A stretch of DNA of 19,305 nt from Anaerolineales bacterium (GTDB lineage: Bacteria > Chloroflexota > Anaerolineae > 4572-78 > J111): the NCBI GenBank assembly GCA_012032575.1, contig JAAUSP010000075.1, positions 1 through 19,305 of the forward strand, written 5' to 3'. The number at the start of each line of letters is the position of its first letter. Positions within the stretch are counted from its first letter, which is position 1. This document shows positions 1 to 5,798 of the stretch, one piece after another. The notes beneath the pieces were generated by a model. It searched no databases. It was not told the origin of the DNA and worked only from the letters and a program-made list of their open reading frames with translations. The position numbers were made by a program, and so were the translations under genes.

Positions 1-1106
1 TGCAGAACACGCACCGAATCCGGCTGACACACCCGCCCCAAATCATTGCGACCCAAATCGACCAACATGACATGTTCGGCGCGCTCTTTGGGATCTTCCA
101 GCAGATCCTTGGCCAACTGGTCATCTTCGGCTTGCGTTTTGCCCCGCCACCGCGTGCCGGCAATCGGATGCAGGAAGGCCGTGCTATCTTCCAGCCGTAC
201 ATGCATCTCCGGGCTGGAGCCGATAATATGGACAGGCTCGCCCTCAATGCCGGCAACCCCCGTAAAATCCAGAAAGTACATATAGGGTGACGGGTTAAGC
301 ATCCGCAGCGCCCGGTAGATGGTAAAGGGGTCGGCTTCCGTGGGGCGGCTCAAGCGCTGACTAAGCACCACCTGGAAAATATCACCGGCTGGCGATGTAT
401 TCTTTGGCCTTATTGACCGTCTCCCGGTAGGCTTCGATGGTAAAGTTGGACATCAGGCCGTTGGTGCTGGCCTCGCTGGTCGGCGGCACTTCGGGCAACG
501 GAGCGTTCAGCCGGGCCACCACTTCGTCAATGCGGGAAATAGCTCGCTGGTAGGCGGTGCGGACATCCCCACGGGTCAAATCGGCGTTGGCGACCACTTG
601 CAGGCGCTGGCGGGCGTGGTCAAAAACAACCAGGGTGTGGGCGATCATAAAGGCCGATTCGGGCACGTGGAGTTCGTCGGGGTTGTTGTCGGGCAGCCGT
701 TCGAAGCGGCGTACCGCATCATAGCTGAGAAAACCGACCGCGCCGCCGATAAAGCGGGGCAAATCGGCCAACCGCACCGGCTTGTAGCGCGACATATCAT
801 TTTTTAAGACCTCCAGCGGGTCCAGTCCATTTTCCAGCAGCACCGAGCGGCCATAGCCGTCGCTGGCAATGTAGACCTCGTTGCCAAAGGTGGTCATCAG
901 CCGCGCGGGCGCACCCCGATAAAGGAGTAGCGGGCCACCTGCTCGCCGCCGGAAACCGACTCCAGCAGAAAACTGGAGCCTTCATCCTGCAACTTGAGAT
1001 AAACGCTGACCGGCGTTTCCATATCCGCCGGCAAATCGCGATGGATCGGGATCAGGTTGCCCTTGTCCGCCATCGCCTCCACTTGTGCCAAGGTTGGTTT
1101 GTACAT
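1..1106 (-). CDS. trpE: Anthranilate synthase component I (TrpE), 3' end outside window, two frameshifts
   Basis: Makes anthranilate from chorismate with the amidotransferase subunit, the first step of tryptophan synthesis. The reading begins at ATG 1106-1104, with GGAGG five bases upstream. The N-terminus has LLES followed by ARYSFIG, the region that binds feedback tryptophan in this family. Later come [36 protein letters not shown] and [16 protein letters not shown], the hallmark chorismate-binding blocks. About 368 of the roughly 500 residues expected are present; the C-terminus runs off the left edge. The frame breaks twice. Near 898 one base seems missing (GVRPRG then stop, with [11 protein letters not shown] continuing in the next frame). 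Near 386 one base seems extra (KEYIA then AGDIFQ). Both fall in conserved sequence, so sequencing error is more likely than decay. Expression is probably controlled by the T-box leader upstream. Confidence 0.93.
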
Positions 1107-1126
1107 GCTGCCCTCCAGTGATAAAA

Positions 1127-1284
1127 GTAGACGGTAGACGGTAGACGGGGAAAATACGGGGACTCAGGATTTCGAGGGGGATGAGCGTGATGCGTGATCA
1201 GATTATCACGCATCACGCATCACGTTGCCTCTGACCCCCTGAATTCCAAAAGAGACTTACCCCTGTCTGCCGCCTACTGTTTGC
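1127..1284. repeat. Heptad-repeat inverted element A (GTAGACG arms)
   Basis: The left arm is three perfect tandem copies of GTAGACG (1127-1147) followed by GGG. The right arm, read on the plus strand, is CCCC, TGTCTGC, CGCCTAC, TGTTTGC (1260-1284), that is, degenerate inverted copies of the same unit. About 116 bp lie between, including a second nested heptad palindrome. The element sits in the trpE leader, between the T-box terminator and the trpE ribosome binding site, so it would be transcribed as part of the trpE mRNA. Its arms match those of the element at 17414-17573. Confidence 0.8.
1185..1224. repeat. Nested GCGTGAT heptad palindrome
   Basis: Two tandem GCGTGAT units (1185-1198), a six-base spacer (1199-1204), then ATCACGC, ATCACGC, ATCACG (1205-1224). 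The inner arms form a perfect 14-bp stem. It has no T-run on either side, so it is not a standard intrinsic terminator. The unit differs from the flanking GTAGACG arms but has the same 7-bp period. Confidence 0.85.
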
Positions 1285-1286
1285 TG

Positions 1287-1346
1287 AAATAAAAACCTCT
1301 CGCGCCCGCCGAGTCCAAATAAATTGAACTTGACGGGGGCGAGAGG
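1287..1346 (-). terminator. T-box regulated intrinsic terminator
   Basis: On the minus strand CCTCTCGC (from 1346) pairs with GCGAGAGG, extended by CCCG/CGGG and followed by TTTTTATTT ending at 1287. The 5' side of this stem also pairs with sequence next to the T-box motif (CGGGAG with CTCTCG, and GGGG with CCCC), forming the competing antiterminator. This is the expected arrangement for tRNA-dependent read-through. Confidence 0.9.
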
Positions 1347-1383
1347 TTGATCTCCCGTGGTGCCACCCCATTTAAACTGGGTT

Positions 1384-1419
1384 AAAAAAACAAAAAACCT
1401 TGTTATGAAACACAAGGTT
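1384..1419 (-). terminator. Stem III hairpin of the T-box leader, followed by a long U tract
   Basis: On the minus strand AACCTTGT (1419-1412) and ACAAGGTT (1403-1396) form a perfect 8-bp stem, followed by a run of thymines broken by one G (to 1384). By position this is Stem III of the T-box leader. A U-rich tail of this kind is typical of an intrinsic terminator, so it could cause some termination before the antiterminator is reached. That function is inference. Confidence 0.6.
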
Positions 1420-1650
1420 AGTTTAGCCAGTTTCACTCAGTAGATACGCAGCCACAGTGGGCTTGAATATCCGTCTCCCTGATAACGGTGGAGGCTCCGG
1501 CGCGGCCTACTGGTGAAACGTTCGGGGCGCAACTCGCAGGCCCATTCACCGCTCGCGCTCGTACCGGCCTCACACCGGGCAGCCGACTCTCTGAACGCCG
1601 CTTGAGCAGTTACTTTTCCTGGTCAACATTTTTGGGTTTGAATTGCCCCA

Positions 1651-1679
1651 AATTTAACACAGATAGAAATTTTTGTCAA
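1651..1679 (-). promoter_or_regulatory. Sigma70-type promoter of the trpE T-box leader
   Basis: On the minus strand there is a perfect TTGACA -35 (1679-1674), a 17-bp spacer and TAAATT as -10 (1656-1651). Transcription would start near 1644, just upstream of Stem I of the T-box, which is where a leader start is expected. Confidence 0.8.
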
Positions 1680-1750
1680 GACTCAAATTTTCTACTTGGG
1701 CCAGAAGTTGAGTGGGCGGCAATTTTTGTCCAGTTTTTATCATCCGCCTT

Positions 1751-1779
1751 TTGACGTAGGGGGGTAATGATGGTATATT
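1751..1779 (+). promoter_or_regulatory. Sigma70-type promoter for the glycosyltransferase genes
   Basis: TTGACG (1751-1756), 17-bp spacer, TATATT (1774-1779). Expected start near 1786. It is divergent from the trpE promoter about 70 bp away and precedes the leader hairpin at 1804-1852. Confidence 0.72.
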
Positions 1780-1803
1780 ACGTTAATTACAATTGGATCA
1801 ACG

Positions 1804-1852
1804 ATGCTCCCTATGAGTACCGGCCCCGCCGGACCGGGGAGCATTGTTTTTT
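1804..1852 (+). terminator. Terminator-like hairpin in the leader of the first glycosyltransferase gene
   Basis: ATGCTCCC (1804-1811) pairs with GGGAGCAT (1837-1844), followed by six thymines (1847-1852). The loop contains several CCGG blocks that can pair in more than one way. It ends 17 bases before the start codon of the next gene and lies downstream of the only good promoter in the gap, so it looks like an attenuator. The same stretch also reads as a 16-codon open frame (1804-1854), possibly by chance. Confidence 0.65.
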
Positions 1853-1869
1853 GAAAGTGAGCGAGGGAT

Positions 1870-2982
1870 ATGCGGATTGGCATTGATGCCCGGTTAGTTT
1901 TTTATAACCGGGCCGGGATTGGTCAATACATATTGCAGTTAACCGAAGCGTTGTCCAATCTGGAGCCACACGAAGATACCTTTTTGCTGCTGCAAAGTCG
2001 CAAAGATAAAGGCTCTATTGTCAAGAGCAATGGTTTTCTGCGCCGGTCATTATGGACGCCCAGTCATAACCGCTTTGAGCAGGCCGCTTTAAGCTTTGAA
2101 ATATCACGATTGGGGCTGGATTTGTTGCACAGCCCCGATTTTATTCCGCCCTTCCGGCGCAACTGCAAGTCGGTCATTACCATTCATGATCTGGCCTTTT
2201 TGCTCTATCCCCATTTTCTAACCAAAGAAAGCGCCCGTTATTACGGCCAAATTGACCAGGCCTGGCGCAAAACCGACCATATTATTGCCGTTTCCGAAGT
2301 GACCAAGCACGACAGCATCAAAATGCTGGGCGTGCCGGAAAAGAAGATCACCGTCATCCACGAGGCCGCCAACCCCATTTACCGCCCGCTGCCCAAAGAC
2401 GAAGCGCGCCGAATTGCCAAAGAAAAATATAAACTGGACCAGGATTTTATTCTCTTTGTCAGCACCATCGAACCGCGCAAAAACTTGCCGGGTTTGCTGC
2501 AAGCCTACCGCCGCCTGCGGGATGATTACAAACGCGAAGAAACGCTGGTTTTGGCCGGCTCCAATGGCTGGCTCTGGGAAGAAGTTTACGAAACGGTGGC
2601 CAAGCTAAACCTGGAAAAGCATGTCGCCTTTCTGGGACGGGTCCCATCCGAAGATTTGGTTTATCTCTACAACGCCGCCCAATTGTTGGTCCATCCGTCG
2701 TTTTACGAAGGCTTTGGCCTGACCCCCCTCGAAGCCATGACCTGCGGTGCGCCGGTGATTGTCTCCAATACCTCCTCCCTCCCCGAAGTAGTCGGCGACG
2801 CAGCCGTGCTGATTAATCCCCACGATATTGAGGGTCTGACCGTCGCGATTTGGCGGGTCTTAACCGAAAAGGAACTGCGCGAAGATTTGATTTGCAAGGG
2901 CCTCAAACGCGCTAAAAAATTCTCCTGGCAACAGGCTGCAAAAAAAACTCTGGAAGTATATCATAAAGTAGGCAAAGGGTGA
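1870..2982 (+). CDS. Glycosyltransferase, GT4 family (family 1 type)
   Basis: A cytoplasmic retaining glycosyltransferase of GT-B fold, 370 residues, normal for the family. It would move a sugar from a nucleotide donor to a polysaccharide or lipid-linked acceptor. The N-terminal acceptor domain starts GIDARLVFYNRAGIGQY, the usual glycine-rich opening of this group, and carries HDLAFLLYP and the switch region ISEVTKHD-like IAVSEVTKHD. The C-terminal donor domain starts at FILFVSTIEPRKNL. It holds FLGRVPSEDLVYLYNAA and the catalytic E-x7-E motif in EGFGLTPLE (E280 and E288), then the nucleotide-binding SSLPEVVGDAA segment. Start ATG 1870 is preceded by a GAGCGAGGG ribosome site. Acceptor and sugar cannot be told from sequence. 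A second glycosyltransferase follows on the same strand, so a role in cell-surface glycan or exopolysaccharide synthesis is likely. Confidence 0.92.
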   Translation: MRIGIDARLVFYNRAGIGQYILQLTEALSNLEPHEDTFLLLQSRKDKGSIVKSNGFLRRSLWTPSHNRFEQAALSFEISRLGLDLLHSPDFIPPFRRNCKSVITIHDLAFLLYPHFLTKESARYYGQIDQAWRKTDHIIAVSEVTKHDSIKMLGVPEKKITVIHEAANPIYRPLPKDEARRIAKEKYKLDQDFILFVSTIEPRKNLPGLLQAYRRLRDDYKREETLVLAGSNGWLWEEVYETVAKLNLEKHVAFLGRVPSEDLVYLYNAAQLLVHPSFYEGFGLTPLEAMTCGAPVIVSNTSSLPEVVGDAAVLINPHDIEGLTVAIWRVLTEKELREDLICKGLKRAKKFSWQQAAKKTLEVYHKVGKG

Positions 2983-2983
2983 A

Positions 2984-3049
2984 GATAGATGATGGTGGAT
3001 AGAAGATAGAAAAATTCTATCCTCTATCTTCAATCCTCTATCTTCTATA
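2984..3049. repeat. Heptad-repeat inverted element B (GATAGAR units)
   Basis: The left arm reads in strict 7-bp steps: GATAGAT, GATGGTG, GATAGAA, GATAGAA (2984-3011). After a three-base spacer the right arm reads TTCTATC, CTCTATC, TTCAATC, CTCTATC, TTCTATA (3015-3049), inverted copies of GATAGAR. It starts one base after the stop codon of one glycosyltransferase gene and ends six bases before the start of the next, filling essentially the whole gap. The inner arms would fold into a hairpin. Confidence 0.85.
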
Positions 3050-3051
3050 AT
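3046..3051 (+). promoter_or_regulatory. Perfect TATAAT immediately before the second glycosyltransferase gene
   Basis: TATAAT ends four bases before ATG 3056, and there is no Shine-Dalgarno sequence. If used as a -10 element, transcription would begin at or near the start codon, giving a leaderless mRNA. No good -35 lies 17 bp upstream. It overlaps the last heptad of element B, so it may be fortuitous. Confidence 0.4.
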
Positions 3052-3055
3052 TGCG

Positions 3056-4275
3056 ATGCGCATTTTGCTGCTGACCCCGCAGCGGCCTTATCCACCCCAT
3101 CAGGGCACGACGCTGCGCAATTTCAATCTGGTCAAAGAGCTGGCCAAGCGCCATTCGGTCTGTGTGTTGACCTTTTTGGAGCCGGATCAAGCGCCCCACG
3201 ACCCCGGTCCCCTGCTCGACCTGTGCGAATGGCTCGAAACTGCGCCGGTCCCTCGCCGCAGCACCGGCTTACGTCTGCGCCAGATGCTCACCACCAACCG
3301 GCCCGATATGAGCCTGCGTCTCTGGTCGCCGGAGTTGAATGACCGGCTGGCCGCCCGATTACGTCAACAGCCCTTCGACGTGGTCGAAATCGAGGGCATC
3401 GAGATGGCCCCCTACCTGCCCACTATCGAAGCCGCCCAGCCCCGCCCCCTGATTATTTATGACGCCCACAATGCCGAGTGGATTTTGCAGAAGCGAGCCT
3501 GCCTGGCCGACCTGAAAAATCCGGCCCGCTGGCCGGCGCCGCCTATAGTTGGGTCCAATGGCAGCGGCTGCGGCGCTACGAAGCCGAGTTATTGCGCCGG
3601 GTTAATCATACCATCGCCATGTCCCACCCCGATAAAGTAGCCCTGCGCGACGTGGCTTCTGATGTGCCGATTACGGTGGTGCCGAACGGGGTTGATTTGT
3701 TGGCTTATGACGACGTAACCCAGGCCAAACCGTTCGATTTGCTCTTTACCGGCAAAATGGATTTTCGGCCCAATATTGATGCCGTGCTTTGGTTTGGCCG
3801 TTACGTTTTACCCTTAATCCAGGCCCAACGCCCCGGCACCACGTTTGCCATTGTCGGGCAGCGGCCTCATCCCCGGCTGGAGGTTTTGCGCGACCTGCCC
3901 GGCGTCACCATCACCGGCTATGTGGACGATGTGCGGCCCTATTTGGCCGGCTCAAGCGTCTATGTAGCGCCACTGCGTGTCGGCGGCGGCACCCGCTTGA
4001 AGTTGCTGGAAGCCATGATGATGGGCATCTCCATTGTCTCGACGACCGTCGGCGCGGAAGGGTTTCCGGTGGTTCACGGGCAGGAATTAATTCTGGCCGA
4101 TGAGCCGGAGCAGTTTGCCCATGAAATCCTCGATTTGCTGGCGAACCCCACCCGCCGGACCAGGTTAGGTACGGCCGGGCGCATTTTTGCCCAGGCCAAC
4201 TACGGCTGGGATTCGCTGATCCCCCAGCTTGAAAAAGTCTACCACGACCGCCGGCCGCTGACGACTGATCGGTAA
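3056..4275 (+). CDS. Glycosyltransferase, GT4 type (one frameshift)
   Basis: A second GT-B glycosyltransferase, 406 residues once one missing base is restored near 3525-3541. Before that point the frame reads YDAHNAEWILQKRACLADLKNPARWP; after it AAYSWVQWQRLRRYEAELLRRV continues one frame over. The N-terminus MRILLLTPQRPYPPHQG is the usual opening. The donor domain has VPNGVDL, FTGKMDFRPNIDAV, TGYVDDVRPYL, and the GGGTRLKLLEAMMMG block that contains the catalytic and sugar-nucleotide contacts. This arrangement resembles the sugar transferases found with exopolysaccharide and PEP-CTERM/EpsH-type loci, but no such partner is visible here. There is no clear ribosome binding site; the gap upstream is a heptad repeat. 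The last codons (4246-4273) may also be decayed heptads. Substrate unknown. Confidence 0.88.
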
Positions 4276-4286
4276 TACCTTATCGC

Positions 4287-4315
4287 TTGACGATATTATC
4301 GTTACCTGCTATTTT
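4287..4315 (+). promoter_or_regulatory. Promoter with overlapping palindrome before the HigA-like gene
   Basis: TTGACG (4287-4292), 17-bp spacer, TATTTT (4310-4315). An 11-base inverted repeat CGATA-T-TATCG (4291-4301) overlaps the -35 edge and spacer. It is a plausible operator for autorepression by the XRE protein encoded just downstream, as is usual for HigA antitoxins. The binding itself is inference. Confidence 0.6.
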
Positions 4316-4331
4316 ACTACAGAGGTAGAAA

Positions 4332-4646
4332 TTGTTGACTATCACTGACGAAGAAAAACTGCCGCCGATACATCCCGGCGAAGTTTTATGGGAAGATTTT
4401 ATGAAGCCCCTGAGTTTGACCCAGTATCGAGTGGCGAAAGATATCGGCGTCTCACCCATTCGGATTAATCAGATCATTCACGGCAAGCGGGCGATCACTG
4501 CCGATACTGCCCTGCGCTTGGCTCGATATTTTGGCACCAGTGCAGCAGTATGGCTGCGCTTGCAGGCCCGCTACGATCTGGAGGTTGCTGAAGCCGAACT
4601 GGGCGAGCGGATCAATCAGGAAGTCAGGGTTCTGAAGGCGACTTAA
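4332..4646 (+). CDS. higA: HigA/VapI-type XRE antitoxin-like regulator
   Basis: A 104-residue helix-turn-helix DNA-binding protein of the HigA group. The family signature is clear: PPIHPGEVLWEDFMKPLSLTQYRVAKDIGVSPIRINQIIHGKRAITADTALRLARYFGTSAAVWL in order along residues 11-75, with the HTH around residues 30-60. The start is TTG, at 4332 or the adjacent 4335, with AGAGG just upstream. The next ATG, at 4401, would cut into the conserved HPGEVL-EDF-KP region. The usual HigB toxin gene is absent upstream and downstream. Instead the gene is followed, ten bases after its stop, by an MntA-HepT pair. It may therefore serve as the transcriptional regulator of that pair, or be an orphan antitoxin that shares the promoter. 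Confidence 0.88.
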   Translation: MLTITDEEKLPPIHPGEVLWEDFMKPLSLTQYRVAKDIGVSPIRINQIIHGKRAITADTALRLARYFGTSAAVWLRLQARYDLEVAEAELGERINQEVRVLKAT

Positions 4647-4656
4647 GGTTGGGTTT

Positions 4657-5163
4657 ATGATAGAGAAAACTAAAGTTAAAATTGAGAGACAACAGCGAGC
4701 CGCCGAAATTATCACCCTATTGAAAGAGTATGCCCCGAAAGTGTTAGTAGAATACCCGGTCGAGTTGGCTTACCTGTATGGTTCTATGGCGCGAGGCTGC
4801 CCTTTGCCCATGAGTGATGTGGATATTGCTCTAGTTTTAGCAGAAATACTACCTGCGTATGAGCGCTTGACTCTCGAGTTAAAAATTCAGGCTGCTCTGG
4901 AAGATGCCTGTCACCTTGCTAATCTTGATGTGCGCTCCATCAATCAGGCCCCGCTCATGGTTCAGGGTGAGATAATTCAGGAGGGGGTGCTGCTTTACAG
5001 CCGGGACAAAGATCGCCGGATTGCCTTTGAAATCTTAACTCGCAAAAAATATTTTGATTATCTTCCAACTTCGATGCGAATGGAGCAGACATTCCTCGAT
5101 CGTATTCGTCAACAGGGATTATCACGTGGTCAAGCTAAAAACACTCACTTCAATTCTGAATAG
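4657..5163 (+). CDS. mntA: MntA-type minimal nucleotidyltransferase antitoxin
   Basis: A 168-residue polymerase-beta-fold nucleotidyltransferase. The active-site pattern G-S-x(10)-D-x-D is present as YGSMARGCPLPMSDVDIAL (G42, S43, D54, D56). In characterised MntA-HepT systems this enzyme transfers AMP from ATP to a tyrosine of the HEPN toxin and silences it; that role is taken from the family. The gene starts at ATG 4657, ten bases after the HigA-like gene, and its last 38 bases overlap the HEPN gene, so the two are probably translationally coupled. Slightly longer than typical minimal nucleotidyltransferases, the extra residues being C-terminal, in the overlap and just before it. Confidence 0.9.
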   Translation: MIEKTKVKIERQQRAAEIITLLKEYAPKVLVEYPVELAYLYGSMARGCPLPMSDVDIALVLAEILPAYERLTLELKIQAALEDACHLANLDVRSINQAPLMVQGEIIQEGVLLYSRDKDRRIAFEILTRKKYFDYLPTSMRMEQTFLDRIRQQGLSRGQAKNTHFNSE

Positions 5164-5557
5164 CCTACAAAATTACCGGACTAAACTCACTATTTTAGCC
5201 GGTTACTCCAGAGAGGAGTTTGTTAAAGATTTCACCAAAGTCGAGAGCACCAAGCATTTGCTCCAGGTATCTATCGAATGTTGCCTGGATCTTGCCCATC
5301 ACCTTGCTGCTGATGAAGGCTATCGAACCCCGCAAGACAGTTACGATGCCTTCGCTGTGCTGAATGAAGAAGGAATTTTGCCCGATAGTTTTATGCCTAC
5401 CCTCCGCCAAATGGTTAGTTTTCGCAACCGGGTGGTGCATATCTACTGGGATGTGGATGACTCACTGCTCTACGATATCCTGCAACAAAACCTGGGCGAT
5501 TTCGAAGTGTTTGTGAAATATATCTTGAGCTTTATTGACAGTCGAACAACAAATTAA
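5126..5557 (+). CDS. hepT: HepT-type HEPN ribonuclease toxin (DUF86 family)
   Basis: A 143-residue all-helical HEPN protein. The motif R-x4-H-x-Y appears as RNRVVHIY (R100, H105, Y107 counted from this start), in the context MVSFRNRVVHIYWDVD typical of the DUF86/HepT family. R and H form the RNase site, and the Y is the residue AMPylated by MntA in the characterised system. GTG 5126 is chosen because AGGGA lies seven bases upstream and the family begins near here. The open frame continues upstream to 5054, but that part reads as shadow of mntA. An intrinsic terminator follows 28 bases after the stop and closes the operon. Confidence 0.88.
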   Translation: MVKLKTLTSILNSLQNYRTKLTILAGYSREEFVKDFTKVESTKHLLQVSIECCLDLAHHLAADEGYRTPQDSYDAFAVLNEEGILPDSFMPTLRQMVSFRNRVVHIYWDVDDSLLYDILQQNLGDFEVFVKYILSFIDSRTTN

Positions 5558-5585
5558 ATCATCCTGTTTTTTAACATTATTCAGG

Positions 5586-5611
5586 AGAGCGCATTTCTGC
5601 GCTCTTTTTTT
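5586..5611 (+). terminator. Intrinsic terminator after the HigA/MntA/HepT operon
   Basis: AGAGCGCA (5586-5593), TTTC loop, TGCGCTCT (5598-5605), perfect 8-bp stem, then a run of seven thymines to 5611. Confidence 0.93.
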
Positions 5612-5612
5612 C

Positions 5613-5641
5613 TTGGGAAGTATTAGTGATTGTGGTACAAT
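5613..5641 (+). promoter_or_regulatory. Probable secA promoter
   Basis: TTGGGA (5613-5618), 17-bp spacer, TACAAT (5636-5641), just after the preceding terminator. It gives a leader of about 150 bases before secA. That leader contains two tandem TCGGCGG heptads (5731-5744) but no recognised riboswitch. Confidence 0.62.
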
Positions 5642-5798
5642 ACTTCGATACATCTTTTAACCAGAAACTGATCCGTAAAACGTAATATCCGCTTGCCAGG
5701 GGGGTGCTCGTAAACCTACGACAATGATTTTCGGCGGTCGGCGGTCTAATCTTTACGTTTTCCGCGCTGACTCGACGTAAACAGGAGTTATAGCCATC

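Larger units (their letters stand above)
1287..1625 (-). promoter_or_regulatory. T-box riboswitch, tRNA-Trp specific, controlling trpE
   Basis: Read on the minus strand, the leader contains the Stem I landmarks CAGAGAGTCGG (1593-1583) and GGTGTGAGGCCGG (1576-1564). Then comes a specifier region GTGAA-TGG-GCC followed by GCGAGT. The specifier TGG (1544-1542) is the tryptophan codon. The T-box sequence GGGTGGCACCACGG begins at 1368. Its TGGC bulge would pair with a GCCA tRNA end, and bacterial tRNA-Trp has discriminator G, so specifier and bulge agree. The antiterminator and terminator follow. When uncharged tRNA-Trp binds, the antiterminator should form and trpE be expressed. Confidence 0.93.

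Noticed and set aside
1127..1284. CRISPR array
   Set aside because: Units are only 7 bp, directly abutting and without spacers, and the second half is inverted; no cas genes are present.
1488..1754. 88-codon plus-strand open frame
   Set aside because: Covers the T-box Stem I and the trpE promoter in antisense; the composition is explained by those elements.
4276..4331. A missed HigB toxin gene next to the HigA-like gene
   Set aside because: The gap is 56 bases and holds the promoter; no HigB-like sequence is visible on either side.
5054..5125. N-terminal extension of the HEPN toxin from ATG 5054
   Set aside because: These codons overlap the conserved mntA frame and do not resemble the family N-terminus; GTG 5126 has a better-placed ribosome site.
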